Source: Sphaerobacter thermophilus DSM 20745 (lineage in GTDB: Bacteria > Chloroflexota > Chloroflexia > Thermomicrobiales > Thermomicrobiaceae). Taken from it: a DNA stretch of 64,000 bases. Shown one piece after another: positions 26,621 through 35,475 of this stretch (positions are counted from its first letter, which is position 1; each line of letters opens with the position of its first letter). A model generated the notes under the pieces. That model was not told where the DNA came from. It was given only the letters and a program-made list of their open reading frames with translations, and ran no database searches. The position numbers were made by a program, and so were the translations under genes. The DNA is taken from assembly GCF_000024985.1 (NCBI RefSeq), contig NC_013524.1, positions 434,001-498,000 of the forward strand. Reading direction: 5' to 3'.

Positions 26621-26683
26621 CGCATCCAGACGCGAAAATCGCGCTCGCCGGCGCGTCGCCCTCCGCTCAGGAGGTTCGAAAAC

Positions 26684-27669
26684 ATGCAGTCGGGGCAGCT
26701 GATTCGCCTGGTTTCGGACGACGATCTGGGCGTCTGGATCAGCGCGTTCCTCGACGACTGCCGCCTCGCGAATCTCACCCCCAAGACGCTCCGGTTCTAG
26801 GAGGCCAACCTTGGCCGGTTCCGCTGGTGGTGTGAGACGTCCGGCGCCCCGCCCCGGCCGGAGGCGCTGACGCCGGAGACTATCCGCCAGTTCCTACGCT
26901 ATGTGCAGGAGGCCGAGGGCCGCTGGGGCAAACCCGATCACCCGATGGCGCGGAAGGCCACCAAGGACTCGACGCAACACGCCTACTTCCGCTGCCTGCG
27001 CCGCTGGTTCAACCGGCTGGTGGAGCAGGAGGTCATCGCGCGCTCGCCGATGGAGAAGCTCTGCGCGCCCCGTGTCCGGCAAGAGCAGCCGGACCCGTTC
27101 TCGCAGGATGAGCTAGAACGCCTGGCCACGGCGCTACGCGGACTGGCGATGGGATGCTGGCCGATCGCAACCGGGCAATCGTGGCGGTGCTACTCGACGT
27201 GGGGCTGCGTGCTGCCGAGCTCGCCGCGATCCAGGTGCCGCACCTCTCGATCGCTACCGGCGACCTCTATGTCGACGCCGGCAAGGGCAACTAGCCGCGG
27301 CGCCTGCGCCTCGGCGCCCGGGCGCGGTGCCAGGTGCGGCGCTACTGGCTCCGTCACCGGGCGGCGCTCGGCACGGAGGGCGCCTTCTTCCTTGCCGATG
27401 ACTACGAGCCGCTGACGGCCGGCGGTGTCCACTTCATCACCACGCGGCTTGGCGAGCGCGCCAGCGCGTTCCCCTGCACCCCGCACCGGTTCCGGCATAC
27501 GTTCGCGGTGAACGCGATCCGCGCCGGGACGGGACTGCTTCAGCTCCAGCAGATGCTCGGACATACCGACCTGACGATGGTGCGGCGGTATGTGAAGCTC
27601 GCCGAGGGCGACATCGCCGAGGCAGCACAGAAGCACAGCCCGTTTGACCACATGCGACTCACGTTGTAG
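26684..27669 (+). pseudogene. Tyrosine recombinase, broken by stops and a frameshift
   Basis: A CAGGAGG site precedes the ATG at 26684. The frame encodes MQSGQLIRLVSDDDLGVWIS and a core-binding domain (FLDDCRLANLTPKTLRF, then an amber stop at 26798-26800, then EANLGRFRWWCETSG and YFRCLRRWFNRLVEQEVIAR). A shift near 27140-27160 moves the catalytic domain to another frame (VAVLLDVGLRAAELAAIQVP). A second amber follows at about 27294, and then HRFRHTFAVNAIRAGTG and LLQLQQMLGHTDLTMVRRYV with the His, Arg and Tyr sites. It is a dead integrase just outside attR, probably the relic of an earlier element at the same site. Confidence 0.85.
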
Positions 27670-27940
27670 GGCGGAGTAGGTGCTTGTCCGGCCTCCAAGC
27701 ACCTCCGTTCAGCGGCACGGCGTGTTCCGCTGCCGGTTTTTGTGTTTCTCGCTTGTGATGATGAATCGGGAGACATTCAACGGCTCGCGAGCTTACATGT
27801 GGATGATGACTGGGCACCAAACGCGCCACATAGGCCTTTCCCACTTTTGTCCCTCATGTGTGGTATGATTTTGGGAAACGGGACGGATGTCCGTCGGCGG
27901 GAGTGCGGAGCACATCAGTGGAGCGGATTGAAAGGGGGAC

Positions 27941-28615
27941 GTGTTGAACCTTGCGCCGAACATGTACCTACCGGCACAGGCGGAAAGCAAGCTCGAGCCC
28001 CTCGGGTTGACCGTGTCCGTACTCACTGAGTCGGCCCTCGAAGGGCTTCACGCAGCGCTAAGCTGCACAGATAATCATCCGAGGAATGCCCACGGGTTCT
28101 ACCAGTGGGCGGAGACCGTACGGGCGCTCCGTGACCGCTTGTTGCCCCTGGGGTGGACTCGCCGGGACGAACAGGGCTTCCCCCTCGTGGTCAGCCCGTC
28201 GGGGGAGACGTCTCTCGCCGTCGCCAAAGGGGATGAGGGCACCGGCCTGCAACATCGAGTGCCCCAGACGACGTCGAAGAAAGGACCGAAGACCAGGAAG
28301 TTGGTGCAACGCAATGTGGTGCAGCTCCAGCTCTTTGCTGAGGAGTCCGTTGATCACTTCGACGAAGGGAGCCTCAAGCATCTAGGCTGGCTGCTCCTGG
28401 TTCATCGGGACTTTCACTGTCAGGAACTTCGTTTAGAGCTTTCCCTTCCGGAGGGCCTGAACGCAGACGGCCGGGTCAGCGAATGGAGAGAGCGCATCAT
28501 CTTGCCCGCCGTCAGCTTCGACGGTGAGATCGGACCGCTGGACCTTGCGGAGATTCCAGCTGCACCAGAGGTGGAGGTGCCGATTGTACGCCGTACGTCG
28601 GGGGGCGGAGTATAA
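27941..28615 (+). CDS. Uncharacterised protein paired with an XRE/ImmA gene
   Basis: The 224-residue protein has a GTG start after AAAGGGGGAC. Its N-terminus includes YQWAETVRALRDRLLPLGWT and FPLVVSPSGETSLAVAKGDE, then a Lys- and Thr-rich loop. The second half has strand-like segments (LLVHRDFHCQELRLELSLPE, ERIILPAVSFDGEIGPLDL). I have no family name. The XRE-ImmA gene starts inside its 3' end (32-nt overlap), so the two should be made together. It may be the substrate or effector controlled by that regulator-protease, as in toxin-antitoxin-like or phage-regulation pairs. Confidence 0.7.
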   Translation: MLNLAPNMYLPAQAESKLEPLGLTVSVLTESALEGLHAALSCTDNHPRNAHGFYQWAETVRALRDRLLPLGWTRRDEQGFPLVVSPSGETSLAVAKGDEGTGLQHRVPQTTSKKGPKTRKLVQRNVVQLQLFAEESVDHFDEGSLKHLGWLLLVHRDFHCQELRLELSLPEGLNADGRVSEWRERIILPAVSFDGEIGPLDLAEIPAAPEVEVPIVRRTSGGGV

Positions 28616-29702
28616 CCCCACGAGGTTGACTCTTGCTCGCAAGCGACGCGGCCTCAGTATCAGCGCGCTGGCGGAACGGGTAGGTCTCAGTCGACGCAGC
28701 ATCTTTAACTACGAACGAGGGCGATCCGTTCCCGGCGATCACACCTTGGCGACCATCGCACAGACGCTGGGCTTTCCGATCACGTTCTTCTTCGGTAACG
28801 ACATTGAGGAGCTGTCGCCCGATGCCGTGAGTTTTCGGGCTATGTCCAAAATGACTGCTGCTCAGCGCGATATGGCGCTGGCCGAGGGGGCGCTCGCACT
28901 CCTCATCGACTCGTGGATCGACGAGCGCTTCGAACTGCCACCAGTGGATCTTCCTGACCTGAGTCATGAGACTGATCCCGAGACCGCGGCGATCGCGCTA
29001 CGTCGGTACTGGGGTTGTGGGGAGTGGCCCATACGAAACATGGTCCATCTCCTTGAGTCGAAAGGAGTGAGGGTTTTTTCCCTGTCCGTTCAGTCAAGAG
29101 AAGTAGATGCATTCTCGATGTGGAAAGACTCTACACCCTACGTTTTCCTGAATACGCAGAAATCGGCCGAGAGGAGCCGCTTCGATGCCGCCCATGAACT
29201 GGGGCATCTGGTCCTCCACCAGCACGCCATCGGGAGAGGACGTTCCTTAGAGCAAGAGGCAAACGCCTTCGCGTCAGCCTTCCTGATGCCTCGAGCCAGC
29301 GTGCTGGCCTATGCCAGACGGACTTACACCGTAGCTACGTTGATCCAGCTTAAGAAGATCTGGGGCGTATCCGTAACGGCCCTCGCTCATCGTCTGCACG
29401 CGTTAGGTCTCTTGAGTGACTGGCAGTACCGCCGACTGTGGATGGACATCGCAGCGAAGCGGTACAACGTGAAGGAACCAGATCCTGCTCCGCGAGAGAC
29501 TTCACAGGTATTCGAGAAGGTCTTCCGGGCTCTGGGTGAAGAGGGTATCACCAAGGCTCACGTCGCCGCAGACCTCGGTATTCCAGAAGAGGAGCTAGAT
29601 CAGCTCGTCTTCGGGCTTGTGTTCACACAGGTTGGTGGTATGGCCCGCGTAATAGACTCAGGTACACGATCGAACAAGCATCATCTACGTGTGGTGAAGT
29701 AA
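28584..29702 (+). CDS. XRE-family regulator with ImmA/IrrE metallopeptidase domain
   Basis: I choose the TTG at 28584 because GGAGGTG ends 5 nt before it and the HTH begins soon after. The 372-residue protein has an XRE helix-turn-helix (LTLARKRRGLSISALAERVG, LSRRSIFNYERGRSVPG) and an ImmA/IrrE (DUF955) domain with the zinc motif FDAAHELGHLVLHQ near residue 205 and EQEANAFASAFLMPRASV. A C-terminal HTH-like segment (EEGITKAHVAADLGIPEEEL) follows. Such proteins cleave a partner repressor or antitoxin after stress or activation. Metal ligands are all present, so activity is likely. Confidence 0.9.
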   Translation: MYAVRRGAEYNPTRLTLARKRRGLSISALAERVGLSRRSIFNYERGRSVPGDHTLATIAQTLGFPITFFFGNDIEELSPDAVSFRAMSKMTAAQRDMALAEGALALLIDSWIDERFELPPVDLPDLSHETDPETAAIALRRYWGCGEWPIRNMVHLLESKGVRVFSLSVQSREVDAFSMWKDSTPYVFLNTQKSAERSRFDAAHELGHLVLHQHAIGRGRSLEQEANAFASAFLMPRASVLAYARRTYTVATLIQLKKIWGVSVTALAHRLHALGLLSDWQYRRLWMDIAAKRYNVKEPDPAPRETSQVFEKVFRALGEEGITKAHVAADLGIPEEELDQLVFGLVFTQVGGMARVIDSGTRSNKHHLRVVK

Positions 29703-30494
29703 GCAGACGGCCGGCCCCTTGGGCCAGCCGCTTCATCACGAACGGAAGGGGATACGCGGCACCGAGCGTCAGTCCGCTCGACTACGTGCGGTTCATGTTG
29801 TAGGAGCACCAGACCGGGTGGACAGCGCTGTCGCCAGGCAATAGACATGCAACGGGGAAACTCCGGTGCCGCGCCAGTGAACGAACTACGATGCGGTTCT
29901 ACGAAGGATCGCGACCGATGGGTCACAGCGGCTCGGCGCTCGCGACGGCCCAGACCACGACCGTGGCGGTCAAGGCAACGAGCAGTGCCTCTCTGCCAAA
30001 GCAGAAGCCGATCAGCACCAGGGCGACCACGCCCGCGGGGATAGAGCTCCGTCGACTCACCTGCGGTACACTCCTTACGCGAGACCTCCCACGCGACGGT
30101 GCATGCTCTCCGCCGGAGGTCCGCCAATCCGTACAGCGGCCGCGGTCCGTTTGCACTGGCGCGGCCGCTGTCTCCATAGTACTCGCGAACGCGCCTGCGG
30201 GAAGCATCACATCCGCTTACAAGCGCTTCGTGGTTAGAGACTAGGTGGGATATCGCGTCGTTGGGGGAAGTTAGAGACGTGCGTCGTTACACTGAAGGGA
30301 TAACGTTCTAGGACCTCGACCTCAGATCGCAGCCCCCCGCCGAATCCTCTGGGAGCGCGGAAAGAGACACCCCCGGCGTGATTGATCACACCGCTGAGTG
30401 TGATCGCTCACATCATCGGCGAACGCGCCGACGTGTTCCCCCGCAATCCCCTCCACTTCCGACATACTTCTGCATCCTGCGCTGGTGGAACGGC
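29703..30494. other. Long intergenic region without a supported gene
   Basis: About 790 bp. A weak hairpin (CGGCCGGCC / GGCCAGCCG, one mismatch) at 29706-29730 may terminate the ImmA transcript. The open frames found on both strands lack protein-like patterns and ribosome sites. The region separates the element-rich segment from the transport genes. Confidence 0.5.
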
Positions 30495-31319
30495 GTGGAC
30501 ACGCTGGGGCGCATCGGATTCGAGATTCTCGCGGGGTTCGTCCTCGTCGCCATCTTCGGCCGGTGGATCGTACCCTACGACCCCTACGCGATTGATGTTA
30601 TGAACCAGTTCCAGGGGCCGTCCTGGGATCACCCGCTCGGCACGGATCGCTACGGGAGAGATCTCCTCAGCCGCGTCCTCTACGGCACGAGGATCTCGCT
30701 CTTCATCGCGCTGGTCTCGTTCGGGGTCGCGTTGGCTATCGGCGCGTCACTGGGCATCATCGCCGGCTACGCGGGTCGGACCACCGACCTTGCCTTGAGC
30801 CGGGTGATGGACATCCTTCTTGGCTTTCCGTCGCTGCTGCTCGCGATCGCCATCGCTGGTACCCTCGGCCCGGGGATTCGGAACGGGATCATCGCGATCA
30901 CCGTCGTGTACATCCCCTTCTTCTTCCGGGTCGCCCGGGCGCCCGTACTAAGTGAGAAGGAGCGCGACTACGTCGAGGCAGCCCGAAGCCTGGGTGCCGC
31001 AGGTCCGCGCATCCTCGTGCGACACGTCGTGCCGAATGTCGTCGGGCCAATCATCGTGCAGGCGACGGTTACCCTGGCCTTCGCGCTGCTGACCGAAGCA
31101 TCGCTCTCGTTCCTGGGGCTCGGTGCGCAGCCGCCGGACCCGGCCTGGGGAGCGATCCTCAACGAGGGCCGGCCGTTCGTCGAGCGCGCCCCGTGGATCT
31201 CGATCTTTCCCGGACTGGCAATCATGCTGGCCGTCTTCGGCTTCAATCTTGTAGGCGACGGGATCAGAGACGCGCTCGCTCCCCGGCATCGTGGCATGCG
31301 GTCCGGCCCCAGAGCGTGA
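30495..31319 (+). CDS. ABC transporter permease, DppC/OppC type
   Basis: From the GTG at 30495 the 274-residue protein begins DTLGRIGFEILAGFVLVAIF (first membrane segment). It has WDHPLGTDRYGRDLLSRVLY, the usual DppC entry motif, several membrane helices, and the EAA loop SEKERDYVEAARSLGAAGPR that docks the ATPase. The frame is open back to 30378 but the added residues look unselected. The family imports peptides, nickel or glycosides. No DppB, ATPase or binding protein lies beside it, so it is an orphan, perhaps left from a deleted operon. The start is uncertain. Confidence 0.8.
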   Translation: MDTLGRIGFEILAGFVLVAIFGRWIVPYDPYAIDVMNQFQGPSWDHPLGTDRYGRDLLSRVLYGTRISLFIALVSFGVALAIGASLGIIAGYAGRTTDLALSRVMDILLGFPSLLLAIAIAGTLGPGIRNGIIAITVVYIPFFFRVARAPVLSEKERDYVEAARSLGAAGPRILVRHVVPNVVGPIIVQATVTLAFALLTEASLSFLGLGAQPPDPAWGAILNEGRPFVERAPWISIFPGLAIMLAVFGFNLVGDGIRDALAPRHRGMRSGPRA

Positions 31320-31486
31320 TGCGGGCGCGGCATGAGCGAGGAGCCTCACAGCGCACCTCCGGGTCGTCAGTTAGCTTCGGCCACGTCGACGGACGGGTAG
31401 AGGGTCAAGACTCTGCCATGACGTGCCGATCACGTTTGACCGGGACGTCCCGCGCTCTACAGGCCAGGTATCGGCCTGTTCATCGT

Positions 31487-32227
31487 TCACATCCGCGCGC
31501 CGCCGTTGATACCGAGCACCTGCCCGGTCATGAACTCTGACTCGTCCGAGGCGAGGTACACGGCGAGCCAGGCGATATCCTCGGGCTGGCCGATGCGCGG
31601 CCAGAGGACGGCCTTTCGGGATTGCTCTTGACCGCGGGCGCGCGACATCTCGGTGTCGATTAGACCCGGCGCGATCGCGTTGACGTTGATCCGATGCTGG
31701 GCGACCTCCTTCGCCAGCGACTTGGTCAGTCCGATGACGCCCGCCTTCGCCGCCGCGTACGGAATGCTGCCGGCCGTCCCCTCGACGCCGGTGATGGACG
31801 AGATATTGATGATGCTCCCTCGCCCTTGCTCGATCATCAAGGGAACGACGGCCTGGCAGCACAGGAAGACGCTCGTGAGGTCGACCTCGATCATCCGGTG
31901 CCACTCATCGAGCGACAGCTCCAGGAGTGTCTTGCCGATGCCACCGATGCCTGCGTTGTTCACCAGCACGTCGACGCCGCCGAAGGCCTCGCGCGCCTGC
32001 GCGACCAACTCGCGCACGGCGACTGGGTCCGACACGTCTGCCGTGACAGTTCGATACTGCTGGGGGTCGGGATCGAGCGCGGCGACCGCTTCTTCGAGCA
32101 GTGACGCGTTGATGTCGTTCAAGACCACCCGCGCACCTTCGCGAAGGAAGGCCGCCGCGATCGCTCGACCAATCCCGCGGCCCGCCCCCGTTACGATCGC
32201 CCGCTTGTTTGCTAACCTTGCTGTCAC
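31487..32227 (-). CDS. SDR-family oxidoreductase (FabG-like)
   Basis: The 246-residue classical short-chain dehydrogenase has GAGRGIGRAIAAAFLREGAR for cofactor binding, NNAGIGG, and catalytic Ser in NISSITGVEGT, with Tyr and Lys in YAAAKAGVIGLTKSL. The ending FMTGQVLGINGGARM is typical. The GTG start at 32227 has a GAGTGAGGAG ribosome site. The Asp after strand 2 (LNDINAS) suggests NAD preference. Substrate unknown. It lies among decaying genes but is itself intact. Confidence 0.85.
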   Translation of the reverse strand: MTARLANKRAIVTGAGRGIGRAIAAAFLREGARVVLNDINASLLEEAVAALDPDPQQYRTVTADVSDPVAVRELVAQAREAFGGVDVLVNNAGIGGIGKTLLELSLDEWHRMIEVDLTSVFLCCQAVVPLMIEQGRGSIINISSITGVEGTAGSIPYAAAKAGVIGLTKSLAKEVAQHRINVNAIAPGLIDTEMSRARGQEQSRKAVLWPRIGQPEDIAWLAVYLASDESEFMTGQVLGINGGARM

Positions 32228-32309
32228 GTTGGCTCCTCACTCCTCTAGCAGGCCGGCCTGACATCACGCCTGCGCTTCTCCCGCCACGGTGCGCAGCGGG
32301 CTGCCTCGG

Positions 32310-32510
32310 CTAATCGCCGGTGGGCCGCAGGTGCGCTCGCCCGGCGCTGCTGCCACCATCAACGACCAGGGTAGTGCCAGTCACGAAGTCAGCCAGCGGG
32401 GATGCCAGCATCACCACCGCGTTGGCGATGTCCCGCGGCTCCCCCGGGCGTCCTCTGAGGATGGCGCTCTTGATCGCGGTCTTGTAGTGCTCGCTCAGAT
32501 GCGCCCCGCC
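32310..32510 (-). pseudogene. SDR C-terminal fragment
   Basis: Sixty-six codons encode the end of a short-chain dehydrogenase: HYKTAIKSAILRGRPGEPRD, then IANAVVMLASPLADFVTGTT and LVVDGGSS. No Rossmann or catalytic part is found upstream, where the frame enters the next pseudogene region. It is a 3' remnant from a larger gene. Confidence 0.7.
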
Positions 32511-32617
32511 ACACCGAAAGAAACGGGGATTTCGGGACGCAGGAGCACCGCAGCGGCGGCGAACGGCGGTCCGGGTATCGGCTGCGCTACTCTCCGTGGC
32601 GCGGACTGCGGACGCGA

Positions 32618-33418
32618 TCACGCAGTGCCGGCGTCGCCGCGGTGCTGCCGCTGGAGCCGCACCTGTGCCCAGAAGAGATCCAGCAGCGTGTCGTGAGGCC
32701 CCGCCGGTCAACGTGGTCCGCAAGGTTGAAGCTGGCGAGCACGCTGGCCGGCCGCGCGGTGAGGAGCACCACCCGGGTGCCGATCCGCAGCGCCTCGTCG
32801 ATGCGGTGGGTGACCAAGAGGATTGTCTTGCGGGTCTCCTTCCCGATCCCGACCAGCTCGTCCAGCGTGATTTGGCGGTTCTCCGGGTCGAGTGCACTGA
32901 AGGGCTCGTCCATCAGCAGGATCTCTGGCTCGACCGCCAGAACCCGCGCGATCGCGGCGCACTGCTGCATCCCACCGGAGAGGCGCGTCGGGTAGTAGTG
33001 CTCAAAGCCGGTGACCCCCACGAGTTGCAGCTAGCGCGCTGCAGTCTGCCGGGCCGCGGCGCGCGGCACGCCGCGCGCTGAGGCCGAGCACCACGTAGTC
33101 GAGGAGGGACTTCCACGGCAAGAGCCGGGGCTCCTGGAACACCACGCTGATGTAGTGGTCGTGGTTGCTGGAGAGCTCGACGGCCTGCCCGTTGAAGCGG
33201 ATGTGTCTCTGGCTCGGGCTCTCGATCCCGGCGAGGACGCGCAGCAGCGTCGTCTTCCCGCAGCCGTTCGGGCCGAGCAGACAAACCAGCCCGGACTGCT
33301 GCACGGCGAGGGTCAGGTCCTGGATCACCGGGATCTGGTACGCCTTCGAGAGGTTCTGGATCTCGAGGGCGTTCGTTGTCGGCCGGGTGATGTCGATCGA
33401 TGACCGTGGGGTAGCCAC
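32618..33418 (-). pseudogene. ABC transporter ATPase (nitrate/sulfonate type) with frameshifts
   Basis: The N-terminal frame (33418 down) encodes NALEIQNLSKAYQIPVIQDL, the Walker A LLGPNGCGKTTLLRVLAG and the Q-loop VVFQEPRLLPWKSLLDYVVL. Near 33030-33050 the frame shifts, and the signature [20 protein letters not shown], Walker [20 protein letters not shown] and H-loop [20 protein letters not shown] continue in another frame. A second shift near 32700 leads to [20 protein letters not shown] and a stop at 32618. All motifs are present but split over three frames, so the gene is dead unless sequencing errors explain it. Its binding-protein gene upstream is also truncated. Confidence 0.8.
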
Positions 33419-33475
33419 GGCTCTCCCCTCTCGTCGTGTGTCTCGGCTGCGGCTCCCCGGTACTCCAAGTGCGGC

Positions 33476-33556
33476 TTAACTCCCCCCGCACGCGGCCAGG
33501 AGGGTGCCGAGACCAGGGGAGGCCATGAGCGTCAGGAAGCTACGGCGCGAGATCAT
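33476..33556 (-). pseudogene. Signal-peptide remnant of a substrate-binding lipoprotein
   Basis: A 26-codon frame with an AAGGAGTCGCA ribosome site encodes MISRRSFLTLMASPGLGTLL followed by AACGGS and a stop. The twin-arginine RRSFL and lipobox LLAAC are those of ABC solute-binding lipoproteins (TauA/SsuA type), but the mature protein is missing. It stands upstream of the broken ATPase, as expected for such an operon. Confidence 0.7.
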
Positions 33557-33699
33557 TGCGACTCCTTCCCCCTCGCACCGTCACCGAGAACGCCCGCACG
33601 TTGAAGTTCGAAACCGCAAGCTTCGAGAAAGAGTAGGGGAGCCGGGGGCGGCCACCGCCCCGGTGCTCCATCTTGCGTTGAACGTGGAGCGGGTGGACT

Positions 33700-34383
33700 C
33701 TACTTCGGCGTGGTCCAGGTCACGCCCTTGTCGGCGAGGTACTGGCGCAGGCCGTGGAGGTCGAGGGACAGCTCCCCGGCCATGATCTTGCCGCGCGTGA
33801 CCTCTTCACGGGCAGTGCGAGCCGCGGCGGCTTCGGCGACCTGCGCGGCCGTCTCCCGCGGGACGACGACCACCCCATCGTCGTCGGCGACGACGATGTC
33901 ACCGGGCCGGATGTGCACGCCGCAGCAGACCACGGGGACATTCACCCAGCCCGGCGTGGCCTTGACCGTGCCGGCCGCGGAGATGGCCGTCGACCAGATG
34001 GGGAGATCGAGCCGCCGCAGGTCTGCTACGTCGCGCACGCCGCCCTCGATGATGATTCCGGCGACACCCCGCACCTTGGCCTGCCGCGCCAGGAGTTCGC
34101 CGACCATGCCGCAGGTGGTCGGAGCGGTCGTCGTGATGACCAGCACGTCGCCCGGCTGGCAGACGTCGAGCGCCGCGTGGATCATCAGGTTGTCGCCGAC
34201 GTGGTTCAGCGACGTGACCGGCGGCCCGCAGATCGACCAGCCCTCCTTGATCGGGCGCATGGCAACGTCGAGCAGGCCCTGCCGCCCCATCGCCTCGTGC
34301 ACGGTGGCGACGCCGTGCCCGGCGAGTGCCTGGACCGCCGCCGGATCCGGCCGTTCGATCGTCGGGATGACACACGGTTTCAT
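33700..34383 (-). CDS. RraA-like / 4-carboxy-4-hydroxy-2-oxoadipate aldolase (LigK-type)
   Basis: The 227-residue protein has the class II HMG/CHA aldolase fold. VATVHEAMGRQGLLDVAMRP precedes the active-site region CGPPVTSLNHVGDNLMIHAA. PGDVLVITTT, CGMVGELLARQAKVRGVAGI and IIEGGVRDVADLRRLDLPIW follow; the last contains the catalytic Arg-Asp. These enzymes split CHA or HMG to pyruvate and oxaloacetate and also decarboxylate oxaloacetate. The divergent neighbour is a GalB-like 4-oxalomesaconate hydratase, the preceding step in protocatechuate/gallate 4,5-cleavage. That makes the LigK-type role likely. The ring-cleaving dioxygenase is not in this window. Confidence 0.85.
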   Translation of the reverse strand: MKPCVIPTIERPDPAAVQALAGHGVATVHEAMGRQGLLDVAMRPIKEGWSICGPPVTSLNHVGDNLMIHAALDVCQPGDVLVITTTAPTTCGMVGELLARQAKVRGVAGIIIEGGVRDVADLRRLDLPIWSTAISAAGTVKATPGWVNVPVVCCGVHIRPGDIVVADDDGVVVVPRETAAQVAEAAAARTAREEVTRGKIMAGELSLDLHGLRQYLADKGVTWTTPK

Positions 34384-34696
34384 CGTTGCTCCACCTCCAC
34401 GTTCCGCTACAGTCCGCCCACGAGCGCGGCAGGCGCGTCGCTCGCCCTGCCCGACCGGACGGTGAGTTCGCTGGACAGATCACGCATCGACATCGGCCAG
34501 TCGGGACAATACCGCCCGGCCCGGGGCGCAGTCAAATGCGCCGATGGTCTGGCTGGTGCGCGCCCGCTTGCCCGGGGCCGTCGAGGTCGCGTAGACTGCC
34601 CACACGACGTAGGTGAAGCGATGCAGGGGCAGCCGGATGCCGGTGGCACCGGTCGAGCACGGCATGGCCCCGGGTCTGGAAAGGAACGGTGAGCAG
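34384..34696. promoter_or_regulatory. Divergent promoter region between aldolase and hydratase genes
   Basis: 313 bp separate the two divergent starts. No clear sigma-70 hexamers or long inverted repeats stand out. Shared control is inferred only from the layout and the linked functions. Confidence 0.35.
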
Positions 34697-35413
34697 ATGG
34701 CTGGATCCATGGCGGTCGTCAGCGCCCACGCGGCGGACTTCGTCTGGCGAGCCGGCGGCACCATCGCCAAGTACGTGCGGCACGGCTGGGACGTCAACGT
34801 GGTCATCATGTCGCTCGGGGTGCGGGGCGAGTCGGCCAGCCTCTGGCGCACCGAGGGCCAGACGTACGAAGAGGTCGCACGGATTCGCCGCGAGGAAGCG
34901 ACGCGCGCCGCGGAGGTGCTCGGCTGCCGTCTCCACTTCTTCGACCTGGTCGACTACCCGATGGAGATCACCCCGGAGGTCATGGACCGCCTGGTCCGCT
35001 TCTTCCGCGAGGTCCGGCCCTCGATCATCCTCACCCACGGGCACAAGGACCCGTTCAACCCGGACCACCCGGTGGTGCACAAGGCGACGGTCGAAGCCCG
35101 GCTGCTGGCCGGAGCCGCCGGGGTCATGCCGGAGATCCCGCCGATCGCCCCGCCGCGCCTGTTCGGCTTCGAGCCACACCAGACCGAGATGAGCGAGTTC
35201 AAGCCGGAGATCCTGGTCGACATCACCGCCGACTTCGAGACCAAGCTCAAGGCCATGCAGTGCGTCCCAACCCAGACCTACCTCATCGAGTTCCACCGGC
35301 AACTCGCAGAGGCACGGGGCTACCACGCACGCCGCAACGGCCAGAGCCGCGACGTCAAGTACGCCGAGGCCTTCCAGAGCTACGTCCCCATCGTCACCGA
35401 CATGCTTCCGTAG
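34697..35413 (+). CDS. 4-oxalomesaconate hydratase-like PIG-L family protein (GalB-type)
   Basis: The 238-residue protein starts at the ATG at 34697 (AAGGAACGGTGAG upstream). The PIG-L/LmbE zinc motif is AVVSAHAADFVWRAGGTIAK, with His and Asp, and a later HPVVHKATVEARLLAG gives the third ligand. The unusual SAHAADFVWR form and the GVRGESASLWRTEGQT stretch match GalB, a hydratase rather than a deacetylase. GalB hydrates 4-oxalomesaconate to CHA, the substrate of the divergent aldolase. The agreement of both neighbours raises confidence. A strong terminator follows. Confidence 0.85.
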   Translation: MAGSMAVVSAHAADFVWRAGGTIAKYVRHGWDVNVVIMSLGVRGESASLWRTEGQTYEEVARIRREEATRAAEVLGCRLHFFDLVDYPMEITPEVMDRLVRFFREVRPSIILTHGHKDPFNPDHPVVHKATVEARLLAGAAGVMPEIPPIAPPRLFGFEPHQTEMSEFKPEILVDITADFETKLKAMQCVPTQTYLIEFHRQLAEARGYHARRNGQSRDVKYAEAFQSYVPIVTDMLP

Positions 35414-35431
35414 AACACGTTCGCCGACACC

Positions 35432-35466
35432 CAGCCGGCCCCGGTTGTTGCACCGGGGCCGGGCTG
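35432..35466 (+). terminator. Terminator after GalB-like gene
   Basis: Arms CAGCCGGCCCCGGT and ACCGGGGCCGGGCTG pair over 14 bp with one bulge around a 6-nt loop, 19 nt after the stop. Confidence 0.7.
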
Positions 35467-35475
35467 GAGCCCAGT

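Noticed and set aside
30378-30494. An N-terminal extension of the DppC-like permease from the GTG at 30378
   Set aside because: The extra residues (His/Arg/Pro-rich) do not resemble DppC starts and the ribosome site is poor; GTG 30495 is preferred, with uncertainty.
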